Of a stretch of DNA of 64,000 nt, positions 50,392 through 60,211 are shown in pieces; the first letter of the stretch is position 1, and each line of letters begins with the position of its first letter. This DNA is from an uncultured Verrucomicrobiae bacterium. Lineage in GTDB: Bacteria; Verrucomicrobiota; Verrucomicrobiia; Limisphaerales; AAA164-E04. Where the stretch lies: positions 1-64,000 of the forward strand of contig CALSPN010000024.1 of NCBI GenBank assembly GCA_943788245.1, read 5' to 3'. The translations under genes and the position numbers were made by a program. Below the pieces are notes generated by a model. The model made no database searches. It had not been told where the DNA came from and was given only the letters and a program-made list of their open reading frames with translations.

Positions 50392-51495
50392 GTGCCAACT
50401 CTACAGGATATCCGGTTCCTTCTCCAAGGTAACCTCGATGGTTTCCAACAGTCTCTTGAAGTGAAAAAAATAAATCAAACTCAAATCCACCATCTCACGT
50501 GTGAGCATCCCTTCAAACCAACATGTGGAAAACCCCGCTTATTGAATTGGAAAAGTGTTGTTTTATTTTTTTGGGGTGGGCTTTTCCTATGTCACTCTCC
50601 TTCTTTGTCTCAGGAAGTTGGTCAACCTTTCTCTGTCATTGCCTATCTACCTGAATATCGCATCAGTAATCTGCAGCCCAATCAACTGGAATGCGTCACT
50701 GAACTCATCTATTTTGGCGTGGAGCCCCCGGCGGACGGCATACTACCCCATCAACCGATCCAACCTGAGACATTGGCGAAGCTCCATCAACTGCAAGAAA
50801 AATCCGGATGTCCCATGCTCCTTTCAGTCGGCGGTTGGGGACGATCTCAGCATTTTCCCGCGCTGGTATCGAATGTCTCCGCGCGGAAGCGTTTTATCAG
50901 ATCATTAAAAAACCTTTGCCTTTCCCATCACTTTTCAGGTGTCGACTTCGATTGGGAACATCCCAAAGGCAACAAGGCAATGGATGCGTATGCCGCCTTG
51001 TTAAAAGAGACAAGAGCCTCATTTCACGCGCAGGGTCTGAAGGTGACCCTTGCCCTAGCGTCCTGGCAGGATTTGGGAAACAAGGCCTACGAAGCTGTGG
51101 ATAGAGTGCATCTGATGTCTTACGATCACAATTATCCACAGGCTACCTTTGAAAAATCTGTTTCAGACGTGAAAGATCTGATAATAAATGGGTGCCCTCC
51201 CGAAAAAATTGCATTGGGAATACCCTTCTATGGACGCGACAGAAACCGCCAGGCAATGACCTATCGCGAGCTGGCTGCCAATGCAGATTTGGATCCTGCC
51301 CTCAATGAAATCCATGGTTATGCCTTCAATGGCCGCGATACACTCACTCAAAAAATGAACTATGCGCTTCAGGCCAAACTCCAAGGCATCATGATCTGGG
51401 AGATTGGGCAGGATTCGTTCGACGCTACCACATCACTGCTGCAAAGCATCTGCAGTCAGGTCCAATCAATAAAACCAGCAAGTTCAGAAAAATGA
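50392..51495 (+). CDS. Glycoside hydrolase family 18 (chitinase-like) protein
   Basis: 367-residue GH18-type protein. The catalytic block is 'FSGVDFDWEHPKGNKAMDAY' (D-x-D-x-E), preceded by the S-x-G-G strand 'CPMLLSVGGWGRSQHFPAL' and followed by 'VDRVHLMSYDHNY' and 'KIALGIPFYGRDRNRQAM'; a terminal 'LQGIMIWEIGQDS' supplies the conserved Trp. Family members hydrolyse chitin or related N-acetylglucosamine polymers. The frame begins with GTG 50392 and no ATG lies before the hydrophobic segment at residues ~53-74. The real start may be a later TTG or GTG, which would put a normal signal peptide at the N-terminus. The gene stands alone. Confidence 0.9.
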   Translation: MPTLQDIRFLLQGNLDGFQQSLEVKKINQTQIHHLTCEHPFKPTCGKPRLLNWKSVVLFFWGGLFLCHSPSLSQEVGQPFSVIAYLPEYRISNLQPNQLECVTELIYFGVEPPADGILPHQPIQPETLAKLHQLQEKSGCPMLLSVGGWGRSQHFPALVSNVSARKRFIRSLKNLCLSHHFSGVDFDWEHPKGNKAMDAYAALLKETRASFHAQGLKVTLALASWQDLGNKAYEAVDRVHLMSYDHNYPQATFEKSVSDVKDLIINGCPPEKIALGIPFYGRDRNRQAMTYRELAANADLDPALNEIHGYAFNGRDTLTQKMNYALQAKLQGIMIWEIGQDSFDATTSLLQSICSQVQSIKPASSEK

Positions 51496-51718
51496 ATCAA
51501 CTCATGCCGCTTTCTTTTTTTGCTGTGAATACAAGTTGCGCGCTTCATGGAATTTACTTCGCAGCTTCTTTCCATTTCAGTTGCATAGTCCTGCCGCCAA
51601 TGCAGGAGGCACCGCGCGAAAAACTGACCAAAACCGCGATCCAGCATTTACGGTGGCACAAAACCATGAGCTATTGTTTTTGTTACCCTTGTACATTATG
51701 ATTTTATTAGTCTGGAAC

Positions 51719-51741
51719 CCCTGGAGATAGTGTCTCCAGGG
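51719..51741 (+). terminator. Hairpin, possible terminator
   Basis: A perfect 9-bp stem CCCTGGAGA / TCTCCAGGG with a 5-base loop, followed by TTGTTT. It lies about 220 bp after the GH18 stop on the plus strand, so assignment to that gene is tentative. Confidence 0.5.
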
Positions 51742-51802
51742 TTGTTTCGATTCAATGGATGGCATCATTCAGCTGTTTTTCCAGCCAGTGATGGGTGGTG
51801 TT

Positions 51803-52072
51803 TCAACAGATGGATGAGATTCGGGAGGTGGCTGATTTGTTGACACCTTTTGCACTCATGCGGACCCAATGATCGAACTCGGATATGCGGTCGTGAATCC
51901 GGTAATGGGGAGTGCCGGTCGTGGAAGAAAATGTGGTGCGACAACTCCCGACATCGATGCCTCCCGCGTCTTCTCGCTTTGCTTTGTGAATGACCTTCCA
52001 ACAGTGCAGTGGGTGATAGCCAAACTGCTCAACCAGCTCATCGATTAATCGGCTTTTCCCCTTTTTTTCCAC
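51803..52072 (-). mobile_element. Transposase/integrase N-terminal remnant
   Basis: An ~89-codon minus-strand frame opens with 'KGKSRLIDELVEQFGYHPLH' and 'CWKVIHKAKRE'. This resembles the helix-turn-helix start of integrase-type transposases ('...LLDEFCxxTGYHRKxAIRLL'). The rest of a transposase is missing and no terminal inverted repeats are visible. It appears to be a decayed fragment. It sits just left of the GC-rich cupin gene. Confidence 0.45.
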
Positions 52073-52333
52073 TCCTCAATAACGTTGTCGGAGCCTGGGA
52101 AAGATCTCTTCTCGAATCTTTTGACTTATTGATTTCCCTTCATCTTGCCGAGCGCATTCTTTTTGAGTCAAAAGGTGACTTGCAAATCAGAGCCATTCAC
52201 TCTTGCCACTCCCTTTCTCAATCTTTACAGTTGCAAATCCCAATCGAGCTTATGCGGTCCCTGGCCTGCCTCGTTGTGTTTTACCAGATTGAAAATCTCG
52301 TAATTTCTCCCACTTACCCAAGATTAATTGCCC

Positions 52334-53664
52334 ATGGCTGCTTCGACGTCAATTCTCCCGGATAAACTGCACGAGTACCCTCAACAAGATGTGATCGACG
52401 GATCCGGCGCAGGATCGGATTCGATTCTCGATGATTGCCTCAACAAACACGGTGGAGTGTTGCAACTTCTGCATCGTTACGCCGGCCGGACATTTTGTAC
52501 GCCAGGGAAACGAATTCGCCTGGATGCGCAGTCCTACTATCCGGACTACATGAACGGGACTGGGCTCGATGAGCTCTGGATGTGCTGCACCGTTCCCATC
52601 GTGACGGGAGTCATCGATACCCGCACGAACAAGGCACCATTTCGTGAAGGGGAATCGCACGTCCTCACACCGAACGGCCAGTTCATCTCGCTGCAGGATT
52701 TGATCGTCGCCAAACCGGAAGCTGTCATGGGTGAGAAGATGACGGCCTTTTCGAAATCCATGTTCGGCGATCCGACCTGGCCGATTGTGTCGAAGAAATT
52801 CGACAATCTGAATCCGATTCCACATCATCTTCACTGGGCAAAGTGGGAAGTCTACGACATCAATTCATTCGACAACCCCGGAGTCAGTCCGTCGCATTAT
52901 CACACCACGGCAATGGGGCTCTACCCGTTTGTGACGAAGGATCAGTTTCTTGCCTGCATGAAGCGCTTCGGACAGGGCGAGTATAACGGGGTCCGGCATT
53001 TGTCGCCGCACACGATGATGCACATTGATAATGGCTTCGTGATGCCGAACGGCGTGCTGCACTCGCCGACGGACCTCTGCACACACGAGCTGCACGTCAC
53101 GATGGACGAGCATTTCCTTGCCGAGGATCTGACGCTTGACGGACGTATCGGAGCAGCCGATGCGTTTTACGCATGCCGGGAAGAGGACTATCCGAAGGAC
53201 AGGCACCAAGACTGGGAGTTCCTGGTTGATACGTTCGACTTCGAAGCGAACCAGGATCCCGATTTCGTGCGGAAAAATGCGCGTCCGGCAATCACCGCTG
53301 AAGAATTCACAGGCGACGGAGTGGACGCAAAGTGGATTGTTTACGGTGATTTTCTTGGCGACCAGAAGTGCTCAATCCTCCGTCTCACTATGCGAGCCCG
53401 GCGGCAAGACGAATTTCTGCCCGGAGAGTCCCGCGCTGTTCCACACGAATGGCGGATGCGGCTCGTGTTGGAAAGCTCGAAGTGCGATATCATCAGGATA
53501 TGAAGCTTGGCGAAATCTATCCTGAGATTGGATTCATTACTCAGGCCGCACTTGACAGCGGCGGTGTCGAAATCGAGAACACGGGAACCGAACCGCTCGT
53601 GTTGACCTTCGACTTCCCGCAGCATGCGCATTCTCAAACACCTGGTGTTGTTGTTAAGAATTAG
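52334..53664 (+). pseudogene. Cupin-fold (mannose-6-phosphate-isomerase-like) protein, two frameshifts
   Basis: Reconstructed ~443-residue cytoplasmic protein from ATG 52334. The central 'PSHYHTTAMGLYPFVTKDQF' gives an H-x-H metal pair, followed by 'YNGVRHLSPHTMMHIDNGF', 'PNGVLHSPTDLCTHELHVTM' and a second sheet 'GKLEVRYHQDMKLGEIYPEI'. The fold is two cupin-like barrels as in type I phosphomannose isomerases, but no named enzyme is recognised. Two single-base insertions break the C-terminal part: C after 'actatg' near 53393, and T after 'tgcggc' near 53462. Removing them gives '...LTMEPGGKTNFCPESPALF' and '...GGCGRVGKLEV'. The gene is clearly GC-richer than its neighbours (53041-53100 is 40/60 G+C), suggesting transfer. 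Confidence 0.7.
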
Positions 53665-53682
53665 AGCGTTTTTGAAAACCGA

Positions 53683-53970
53683 TCAACACAGCCAATCATT
53701 AGTGGAAGCAAATGTTATCAGACGCACAAAGCGGGAGGTAATTTCATCATCACCTGCCAATGTGAGATGAGTTGCCCCAATGATTCCACTTTGGTAATTG
53801 ATTATGCTTTCCGTTGTCCGATCCAGATTACTGCGAAGAGGAAGGTGCTGGCGTGGCGTAATGTGAACAGGATTGGTTGATAGTCCGTATTCATTCCGGG
53901 ATATTTTCACCTCCCGTTTGCCCATGATTCTATTGTGGGAAGCTGAGGGGTAATATGAATTAGAAACCAA
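53683..53970 (-). CDS. Unrecognised small protein or gene remnant
   Basis: A 95-codon minus-strand frame with protein-like sequence ('NEYGLSTNPVHITPRQHLPL', 'INYQSGIIGATHLTLAGDDE') ending 'SRFVRLITFASTNDWLC'. The listed start is TTG 53970; ATG 53925 is internal. No family is recognised. It could be the C-terminus of a larger decayed gene, because the frame closes upstream at a stop near 53995. Confidence 0.3.
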   Translation of the reverse strand: MVSNSYYPSASHNRIMGKREVKISRNEYGLSTNPVHITPRQHLPLRSNLDRTTESIINYQSGIIGATHLTLAGDDEITSRFVRLITFASTNDWLC

Positions 53971-54065
53971 CTTATATACCCAGGCTGATCAGCCGTTTTG
54001 CAGTTGAGAACGGAATCACCACATTTTTCGCCAGTATAGCAAACCCGACTCAGCAAATCCCCGAT

Positions 54066-54986
54066 TCAGGAAAGGACTTTGCGAACATTGACGAGCAGGG
54101 CCTGTGTCCTTTTGATGCCCTCCATTTCAGGGATCTCTCTGCCCTCATACTCGATACCGACATAACCGCGGTATCCAGAATTGATGACGATCTTCATCAT
54201 CTTGTAATAGTCTGTGTGGGTATCATTGCCGTGTTTGTTAAAGTCGTAAGACTTGGCGCTCACGGCGAATGCGAAGGGCATTAGCTCTTCAACTCCCTTG
54301 TAATGGTCGTAAACTTCGTCATTTGAAATCCTGAAGTTTCCGAAGTCTGGCAGAGTTCCACAGTTTCGGAGGTTTACCCTGCGCATCACTGAAGCAAGCC
54401 AGGCTCCGTTCGACGAGAGTCCCCCGTGATTTTCCACAATCACGTTTAGACCATGGTCGGCTGCATAGGTGGAGAGGCGTGCAAGACCATCGGCGGCGAG
54501 TTTGATTTGCTCTCCGTAGTCGCCACTAGAACCAGCGTTCACACGGATCGAGTGGCATCCAAACGTCTTTGCTGCTTCGATCCACTTATAGTGATTTTCG
54601 ATAGCCTGAGTCCTTTTCCTGGCGGAGGGATCACCGATCATGCCCTCGTTGTCGCACATGATGAGAAGCTGTTTTACTCCATGATCATTGGCGCGTTTGT
54701 TGAGGTCGTTCATATAATCTTTATCGCTCACATGATCCGCCAGGAATTGGCTGCTGTATTCGATAGCTTCGATGTTGAAACTCTCCTTGGCTATCTTAGC
54801 AAAGTCCCTCGAATCCTTGTCGTTGTTTCGAAAGGCTCTATGTAGCGACCACTGTGCCAGTGAGATTTTGTAGGGCAGCTCGTTGCCGGGATGAGCTGCG
54901 AATAGTTTGCAAAGGCTGGCGGGGAATGCCAGGGCCAAGCCTGTCATACCACTAACTTTGGTGAAATCTCTTCTATTGATGGACAT
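54066..54986 (-). CDS. Tat-exported TIM-barrel sugar phosphate isomerase/epimerase-like protein
   Basis: Intact 306-residue protein from ATG 54986; an in-frame start 11 codons earlier (55019) would precede the Tat signal by more than usual. The N-terminus 'MSINRRDFTKVSGMTGLALA' is a twin-arginine signal. The AP-endonuclease-2-type barrel shows 'KISLAQWSLHRAF', 'RVNAGSSGDYGEQIK', 'LNVIVENHGGLSSNGAWLAS' with the metal Glu, and 'GYVGIEYEGREIPEMEGIKR'. Family members are isomerases or epimerases of inositols, keto-sugars and 3-keto-glycosides. Export to the periplasm fits chemistry on oligosaccharides outside the cytoplasm. It stands alone. Confidence 0.88.
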   Translation of the reverse strand: MSINRRDFTKVSGMTGLALAFPASLCKLFAAHPGNELPYKISLAQWSLHRAFRNNDKDSRDFAKIAKESFNIEAIEYSSQFLADHVSDKDYMNDLNKRANDHGVKQLLIMCDNEGMIGDPSARKRTQAIENHYKWIEAAKTFGCHSIRVNAGSSGDYGEQIKLAADGLARLSTYAADHGLNVIVENHGGLSSNGAWLASVMRRVNLRNCGTLPDFGNFRISNDEVYDHYKGVEELMPFAFAVSAKSYDFNKHGNDTHTDYYKMMKIVINSGYRGYVGIEYEGREIPEMEGIKRTQALLVNVRKVLS

Positions 54987-55019
54987 AGTTGTTGGCTGTT
55001 GGGTGGTTTCTATCAACAA

Positions 55020-55432
55020 TGAGTGGCGCTGCTTTTCGGGTCAATGGTTTCTTTACCCTTAGTTTCCGAGGGCGCACTGGCAATGCCGTGTTGACTTGGA
55101 GGGTGAATCCCCCGAGTAGCCCTTAACCGCGGGATCAGGCGAGTGCATCAGGGATTAAGCAACTAAATCATCACTACAAGAACATTGGAAATGCCTCCAC
55201 CCTGCAAAGTCTATCGAGACAAAAGCATGGAAGGAAAACCCAATTATTACTATCGGCAAGCAGCTTGTTTTCAAACTGATCTAATTTCCGAACACGGCGT
55301 CGTAGACTGGCATTTTCCTGAAACAGGAGAGGTTTCAAACCATTGACATCTTGTTAGTAGTGCTCAATGCTTTTTCCATATTAATGGTCAGGATTCTACC
55401 ACGAGCGACGTTTCACAAATTCTACTTGCACC
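55020..55432. other. 413-bp divergent promoter region
   Basis: Lies between the minus-strand isomerase gene and the plus-strand RND operon, so it must contain promoters for both. No open frame of note, no strong hairpin and no clear -35/-10 pair is recognised. Confidence 0.5.
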
Positions 55433-56731
55433 ATGTCATCATCGCAGCAGGAAAAACAGGATAAACCAGGTTCCCAGGTGGGACCGGCAGGGCTATTGCT
55501 ACGCGCGTCCATTCCAGTCGTCATCTTGATCACGGCCGTGGGTGGCTTCTTCCTTCTAGCCAAAAAAATGGACAAGGAGAAACCACCTCCTCCCAAGAAA
55601 CAGGTTCTGAGAACCCGCATTGTTGAACTGGAATTAAGAGACTACCCGGTTTCCTTGAAAACACATGGGAACGTTCAGCCGCACATTGAAATAACCATTC
55701 AACCACAGGTATCTGGATTGATCATCGAGCTCTCCCCCTCCTTCGAGGATGGAGCATTCTTCTCCCAGGGTGATGTGCTCATTCGATTGGATGCTGCCGA
55801 TTATGAAACTGCCTTGCAGAGCGCCGAAGCCCGGCTAATGGGAGCCAAAGCGAGCCTGGAACTCGCCAAGGCAAATCACGCGCGCAATGAAGAAGTCGTC
55901 AAAGAAAACCTGATTCCACAGACCGAGGCCGACTTGAGTGCTGCCAATTTGAAGCAAGCTGAAGCAGATGTTCAGTCCGCGGGCGCCCAGGTCGCTCGGG
56001 CAAAGCGTGACCTGGAACGCACCCGTATTCTGGCACCGTTTGATGGAAGGGTACGACAACGTCTGGTTGGGTTGGGCCAACTAGTTGGTGCTGGCACATC
56101 CCTGGGATCAATCTTTGCCGTCGACTATGCGGAAGTAAGATTACCCATATCCAGCAGGGAACTGCCTTTTGTCGATCTTCCCAGCTTACTTGAAGATCCT
56201 CCCGTTCCGGTTGTCCTTCACGATGCTTTGGACATGTATTCCGGAAAAACATGGCAGGCCCGCATCATCCGAACCGAAGGTGCTTTGAACGAGGATTCAC
56301 TCGAACTCTTTGCCATCGCGCGTGTGGATGATCCTTTTGCACGTTTGTCTGGAGACACTCCATTACGCATCGGACAACCTGTCACCGGCGTCATTCAGGG
56401 ACGTGTTCTCAAAGACGTATACGCTCTACCGCGTGTCGCAGTCCACGAACTAGATCAGATTAACCTGGTAAATGCCGCAGAACTCACTCTTTTTCGAAAG
56501 ACCATTGAAAAACTTTGGTCAGATGAAGAACACATTGTGGTACAGGATGCTTCGATTGAGAACGGAGCATGGCTGGCAACAACGCATTTGGTATATGCCC
56601 CAGATGGCACGAAGGTGGAGATCATTCCGGATATGAATGACACCACAATGTCGGCTGCCGAACCCAATGAAAACGAGAAAGCTGGAACCGATACCCAGAA
56701 AAAATCTTCCAACTCGGACGGAAAACCATGA
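55433..56731 (+). CDS. RND efflux periplasmic adaptor (HlyD/MFP family)
   Basis: Intact 432-residue membrane-fusion protein. One membrane anchor lies at residues ~24-43 ('RASIPVVILITAVGGFFLL'). The biotinyl-lipoyl halves are 'NVQPHIEITIQPQVSGLIIE' and 'KRDLERTRILAPFDGRVRQR' around a coiled-coil hairpin ('ARLMGAKASLELAKANHARN', 'NLKQAEADVQSAGAQVARAK'). The C-terminal beta barrel ends in a charged, probably disordered tail ('ENEKAGTDTQKKSSNSDGKP'). It bridges the inner-membrane pump encoded 14 bp downstream and an outer-membrane channel. No TolC-type channel gene is present in the window. Confidence 0.93.
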   Translation: MSSSQQEKQDKPGSQVGPAGLLLRASIPVVILITAVGGFFLLAKKMDKEKPPPPKKQVLRTRIVELELRDYPVSLKTHGNVQPHIEITIQPQVSGLIIELSPSFEDGAFFSQGDVLIRLDAADYETALQSAEARLMGAKASLELAKANHARNEEVVKENLIPQTEADLSAANLKQAEADVQSAGAQVARAKRDLERTRILAPFDGRVRQRLVGLGQLVGAGTSLGSIFAVDYAEVRLPISSRELPFVDLPSLLEDPPVPVVLHDALDMYSGKTWQARIIRTEGALNEDSLELFAIARVDDPFARLSGDTPLRIGQPVTGVIQGRVLKDVYALPRVAVHELDQINLVNAAELTLFRKTIEKLWSDEEHIVVQDASIENGAWLATTHLVYAPDGTKVEIIPDMNDTTMSAAEPNENEKAGTDTQKKSSNSDGKP

Positions 56732-56744
56732 GTAGGCTCAAGAT

Positions 56745-59700
56745 ATGATTCGATGGTTCACCAACAACGGTATTGCTGCCAATTTTCTCATGATTGGCAT
56801 TTTGCTGGCCGGATTTTACACAGCCTTCTACCGCATCCCGCTTGAAGTCACCCCTGCACTGAGCTGGGAAACGGTCATGATTGACATGCCTTACCGGGGT
56901 GCCACCGCCAAGGATGTGGAAAGAGCTATTCTGATCCCAGTCGAAGAATCTCTGGAAGGGGTGCAAGGCATCGAACATCTGCACGCCGACGGATCCAGGG
57001 GCAGAGCACGCTTTTACCTCCAAGCCAAACAAGGTGTGGATGTCCGCGTGTTGATGGATGATGTGAAAGCCCGTGTGGATGCCATCACAACCTTTCCCTC
57101 AGAAACGGAACGTCCACGGGTGTTCATTCCAGAGTCTGGAAATTATTACGAAGTATTGAGTGTTGCGGTGACGGGCAATCTGACTCCCACCGAACTCAGC
57201 AAGGTGGCCCGTCGCGTTCAGGAAGATCTTTTGGAATTACCCGGTATCAGTCGCGCCAATATTGAGGGCGGCCGCCGATTTGAAATCGCCATCGAAGCGG
57301 AGCCTGAAAAACTACTCGCCTATGATCTAACGTTTCAGGATCTCGCAGATGCCGTCCGCCGCTTTTCCATCGATCTCCCGGCGGGTGCCATCGATAGTGC
57401 CAGTGGTACGTTGACCATGCGCACGCGAGGTCAAGCCTACACGGGTGCTGATTTCTCACAGATTCCGGTGCGATCCATCAATGGTGCGGAGGTCATGCTG
57501 GGGGATGTTGCCAAAGTCATTGACGGTTTCGAAGAAGGTGACAAGCGTGTCGAATTCAATGGCAAACCGGCACTGTTTATTGAAGTCATGCGCACGGGGA
57601 ATGAAAGCGCCATCGATATTTCCAACAAAGTACGCGATTACGTCGACACCGCGTTAACCCGATTTCCTGAGGGCATCGATATGTTTGTCTGGGATGATGA
57701 ATCCTACGCCATTCGGGGCAGGCTCAACACACTCGTTTCGTCGCTTCTGCAAGGAAGCCTGCTGGTCGTCTTGACACTGGGTTTGTTTCTAAGACCTGCA
57801 CTGGCTTTTTGGATCATCCTCGGCATTCCAGTATCCTTCGCAGGTGGAGTTTTATTAATGCCCTGGTTCGGAGTCACCGCCAACGTGATGAGTCTGTTTG
57901 GCTATATCATTGTGGTCGGTGTGGTCGTCGATGACGCAATCGTCACCGGTGAAAACGTCTTTCAAAAAATGCAGTCCGGTTTATCTCCCCTGGAAGCCTC
58001 GGTCAAGGGAACCGAGGAAGTCACCGTTCCTGTCACATTTGGGATTTTGACGACCATCGTTGCGTTCATTCCTCTGCTCTATTTCGAAGGCACCTGGGGT
58101 GATTTCGCCAGACAAATTCCGCCGGTTGTCGCCCCCGTGCTTCTATTCTCGCTGTTAGAATCCAAGTTGATTCTACCAGCCCATCTCAAGCACCTGCGTA
58201 TCAAGCCTAGCACGAATGCCTTTTCAAGATTTCAAAGTCGTATTGCCGATGGACTGGAGCGGTTTGTGGAACGTGTCTATCAACCCACGCTGAAATGGGC
58301 GGTCCGACATCGTGTGTCGGTGCTGGCCTCTTTTGCTGCCATGGGATTATTAATGACCGGATATTGCATGGGAGGTCGAATGAGTTTCACCTCCTTCCCA
58401 TCCGTGGATCGACAACGCATCACCGCTATTCTGGATTTGCCCGATGACACACCCATTGAAATCACTGCCAAGTACATGGAACGCCTGTCGGCCGCACTGG
58501 ACCAGGTCAAAGGTGAATTCATTGATCCTGGCAACAACAAATCGTTGATCAAAAATGTAACGCGCGTCACGGGTGCTTATGGTTCGGGTGGTTCTTTTAA
58601 TAAATCGCGCTGTTACATATCTCTGGAAGTCATGGCACCGGAGGAACGCAGCGAGCCCGGTCCACGCAACAGTGAAATTGCCAATCGGTGGACCGAAGTG
58701 GTGGGTCCCATTCCTGAAGCGGAGACCTTTCGAGTATTCTCGGAGCAAACCATGAAAAGCAGACGCGAATATGATGACGAATATTTAAACCTCGAATTGC
58801 GAGGCCCGATGTCGGAGGAAAAAGCGGACGTCGCCGAACGGATCAAGGAACTGCTGGAGGGATACAATGGAATCACCACCGCCTGGGCTCGTGTGAATCG
58901 AGGTCAGAATGAATTGGAAGTCACCCTCAAACCCAGAGCTGGTGAACTGGGTCTCACCCAGGTCATGCTCGCTCGTCAGATCCGCCAGGCGTTTTACGGG
59001 GAAGAAGCTCAACGTGTTCAACGCGGTATCGATGACGTTCGTGTGATGGTTCGTCTTCCCAAGCAGGCACGTGAATCCTTGCATACACTGGATCAATTAA
59101 CCATCCGAACCCCACGAGGTGCAGACGTGCCTTTGTTCACAGTGGCAGATATTCAATTCAAAAAGGAACCCTCCTTCGTCGAACGCAATGACGGTGCGGA
59201 AATCATCCGTATCGGAGCCCAACCCGTCGACGAAACGGTTGATGTGGTACGCATCGCGAAGGAATTAAAACCTCGGATCAAAGAACTCTGCAGTGAAGGC
59301 GAAGATCTGTCCTTTCTGTTCATCGGATACGTGGCCGAAGCTGAGGAGGCTAAAAAGCGTACGCTGATCGGTGCCGTTGGATTGTTTTTCACCCTTTATG
59401 CCTTGCTCGCAATTCCTTTTAGATCAGTGGTTCAACCTTTCTTTGTTATGATTGCAGTTCCCTTCGGTGTGATCGGGGCATTGCTCGGCCATATCATCAT
59501 GGGACTGACGCCGTCTTACCTATCCGTCTTTGGCATGCTCGCGCTGGCAGGGGTGACGGTAAACGATTCACTGGTTCTGGTGGACTATATCAATCGATGC
59601 CGTAAGGAGGGATTAAGCCTGCCGGATGCCGCGCTCAAGGCAGGGGCACGCCGGTTTCGACCCATCATGTTGACATCATTGACAACCTTCGCAGGATTGC

Positions 59701-59894
59701 TTCCTTTAATGCTGGAACGCTCCTTACAGGCGCAATTCCTGATCCCAATGGCGGTCTCCCTGGGCTTCGGTGTGGTTTTCGCCACCACCATCACCCTCTT
59801 CCTGATTCCCTGCGCACTCTTAACCGCTGAAGATTTAGCCCTTGCTTGGCAACGCTTCAAGGTCTGGTATATGCAGCCATTCAACAACAGGTAG
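56745..59894 (+). CDS. RND-family efflux permease (AcrB/MMPL-like)
   Basis: Intact 1,049-residue inner-membrane pump, normal length. It begins 'MIRWFTNNGIAANFLMIGIL', contains two large periplasmic loops, and has the conserved helix-4 block 'GYIIVVGVVVDDAIVTGENV' with the Asp pair used for proton transfer. The second half repeats the fold ('FGMLALAGVTVNDSLVLVDY', 'RRFRPIMLTSLTTFAGLLPL'). It sits 14 bp after its adaptor, so they are co-transcribed. Substrates may include metabolites or antimicrobials and cannot be predicted. Confidence 0.95.
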   Translation: MIRWFTNNGIAANFLMIGILLAGFYTAFYRIPLEVTPALSWETVMIDMPYRGATAKDVERAILIPVEESLEGVQGIEHLHADGSRGRARFYLQAKQGVDVRVLMDDVKARVDAITTFPSETERPRVFIPESGNYYEVLSVAVTGNLTPTELSKVARRVQEDLLELPGISRANIEGGRRFEIAIEAEPEKLLAYDLTFQDLADAVRRFSIDLPAGAIDSASGTLTMRTRGQAYTGADFSQIPVRSINGAEVMLGDVAKVIDGFEEGDKRVEFNGKPALFIEVMRTGNESAIDISNKVRDYVDTALTRFPEGIDMFVWDDESYAIRGRLNTLVSSLLQGSLLVVLTLGLFLRPALAFWIILGIPVSFAGGVLLMPWFGVTANVMSLFGYIIVVGVVVDDAIVTGENVFQKMQSGLSPLEASVKGTEEVTVPVTFGILTTIVAFIPLLYFEGTWGDFARQIPPVVAPVLLFSLLESKLILPAHLKHLRIKPSTNAFSRFQSRIADGLERFVERVYQPTLKWAVRHRVSVLASFAAMGLLMTGYCMGGRMSFTSFPSVDRQRITAILDLPDDTPIEITAKYMERLSAALDQVKGEFIDPGNNKSLIKNVTRVTGAYGSGGSFNKSRCYISLEVMAPEERSEPGPRNSEIANRWTEVVGPIPEAETFRVFSEQTMKSRREYDDEYLNLELRGPMSEEKADVAERIKELLEGYNGITTAWARVNRGQNELEVTLKPRAGELGLTQVMLARQIRQAFYGEEAQRVQRGIDDVRVMVRLPKQARESLHTLDQLTIRTPRGADVPLFTVADIQFKKEPSFVERNDGAEIIRIGAQPVDETVDVVRIAKELKPRIKELCSEGEDLSFLFIGYVAEAEEAKKRTLIGAVGLFFTLYALLAIPFRSVVQPFFVMIAVPFGVIGALLGHIIMGLTPSYLSVFGMLALAGVTVNDSLVLVDYINRCRKEGLSLPDAALKAGARRFRPIMLTSLTTFAGLLPLMLERSLQAQFLIPMAVSLGFGVVFATTITLFLIPCALLTAEDLALAWQRFKVWYMQPFNNR

Positions 59895-59967
59895 GGATGC
59901 GCTGCCGCGCGTCCGCCAACACATTCGCACACCATCACAATTTCCCCTACATCCACAACACGCCCTC

Positions 59968-59987
59968 GGCCCTGCAGCAGCAGGGCC
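59968..59987 (+). terminator. Hairpin after the RND operon
   Basis: A perfect 8-bp stem GGCCCTGC / GCAGGGCC with tetraloop AGCA, 73 bp after the permease stop. No T run follows, so intrinsic termination is uncertain. Confidence 0.45.
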
Positions 59988-60211
59988 CTACCTGAGCCAT
60001 AGGCTCGTGCATTAGGATATACTAGTCGTTAGTTTCCTTCCCATTCACCACGAACCAACCTATGTGCCTGTCCATCATGGCAAACAGGTTGATGCGTACA
60101 CTGATCGGTGCTTCCGTCATCAACTGTGAATTCGGGTAGGTGAGCCCGATCAATCCATTGCTGTTTGCGGTATTGAGTCGAGTTTTCCCATCCAGATTAA
60201 TGCGACAAGAA

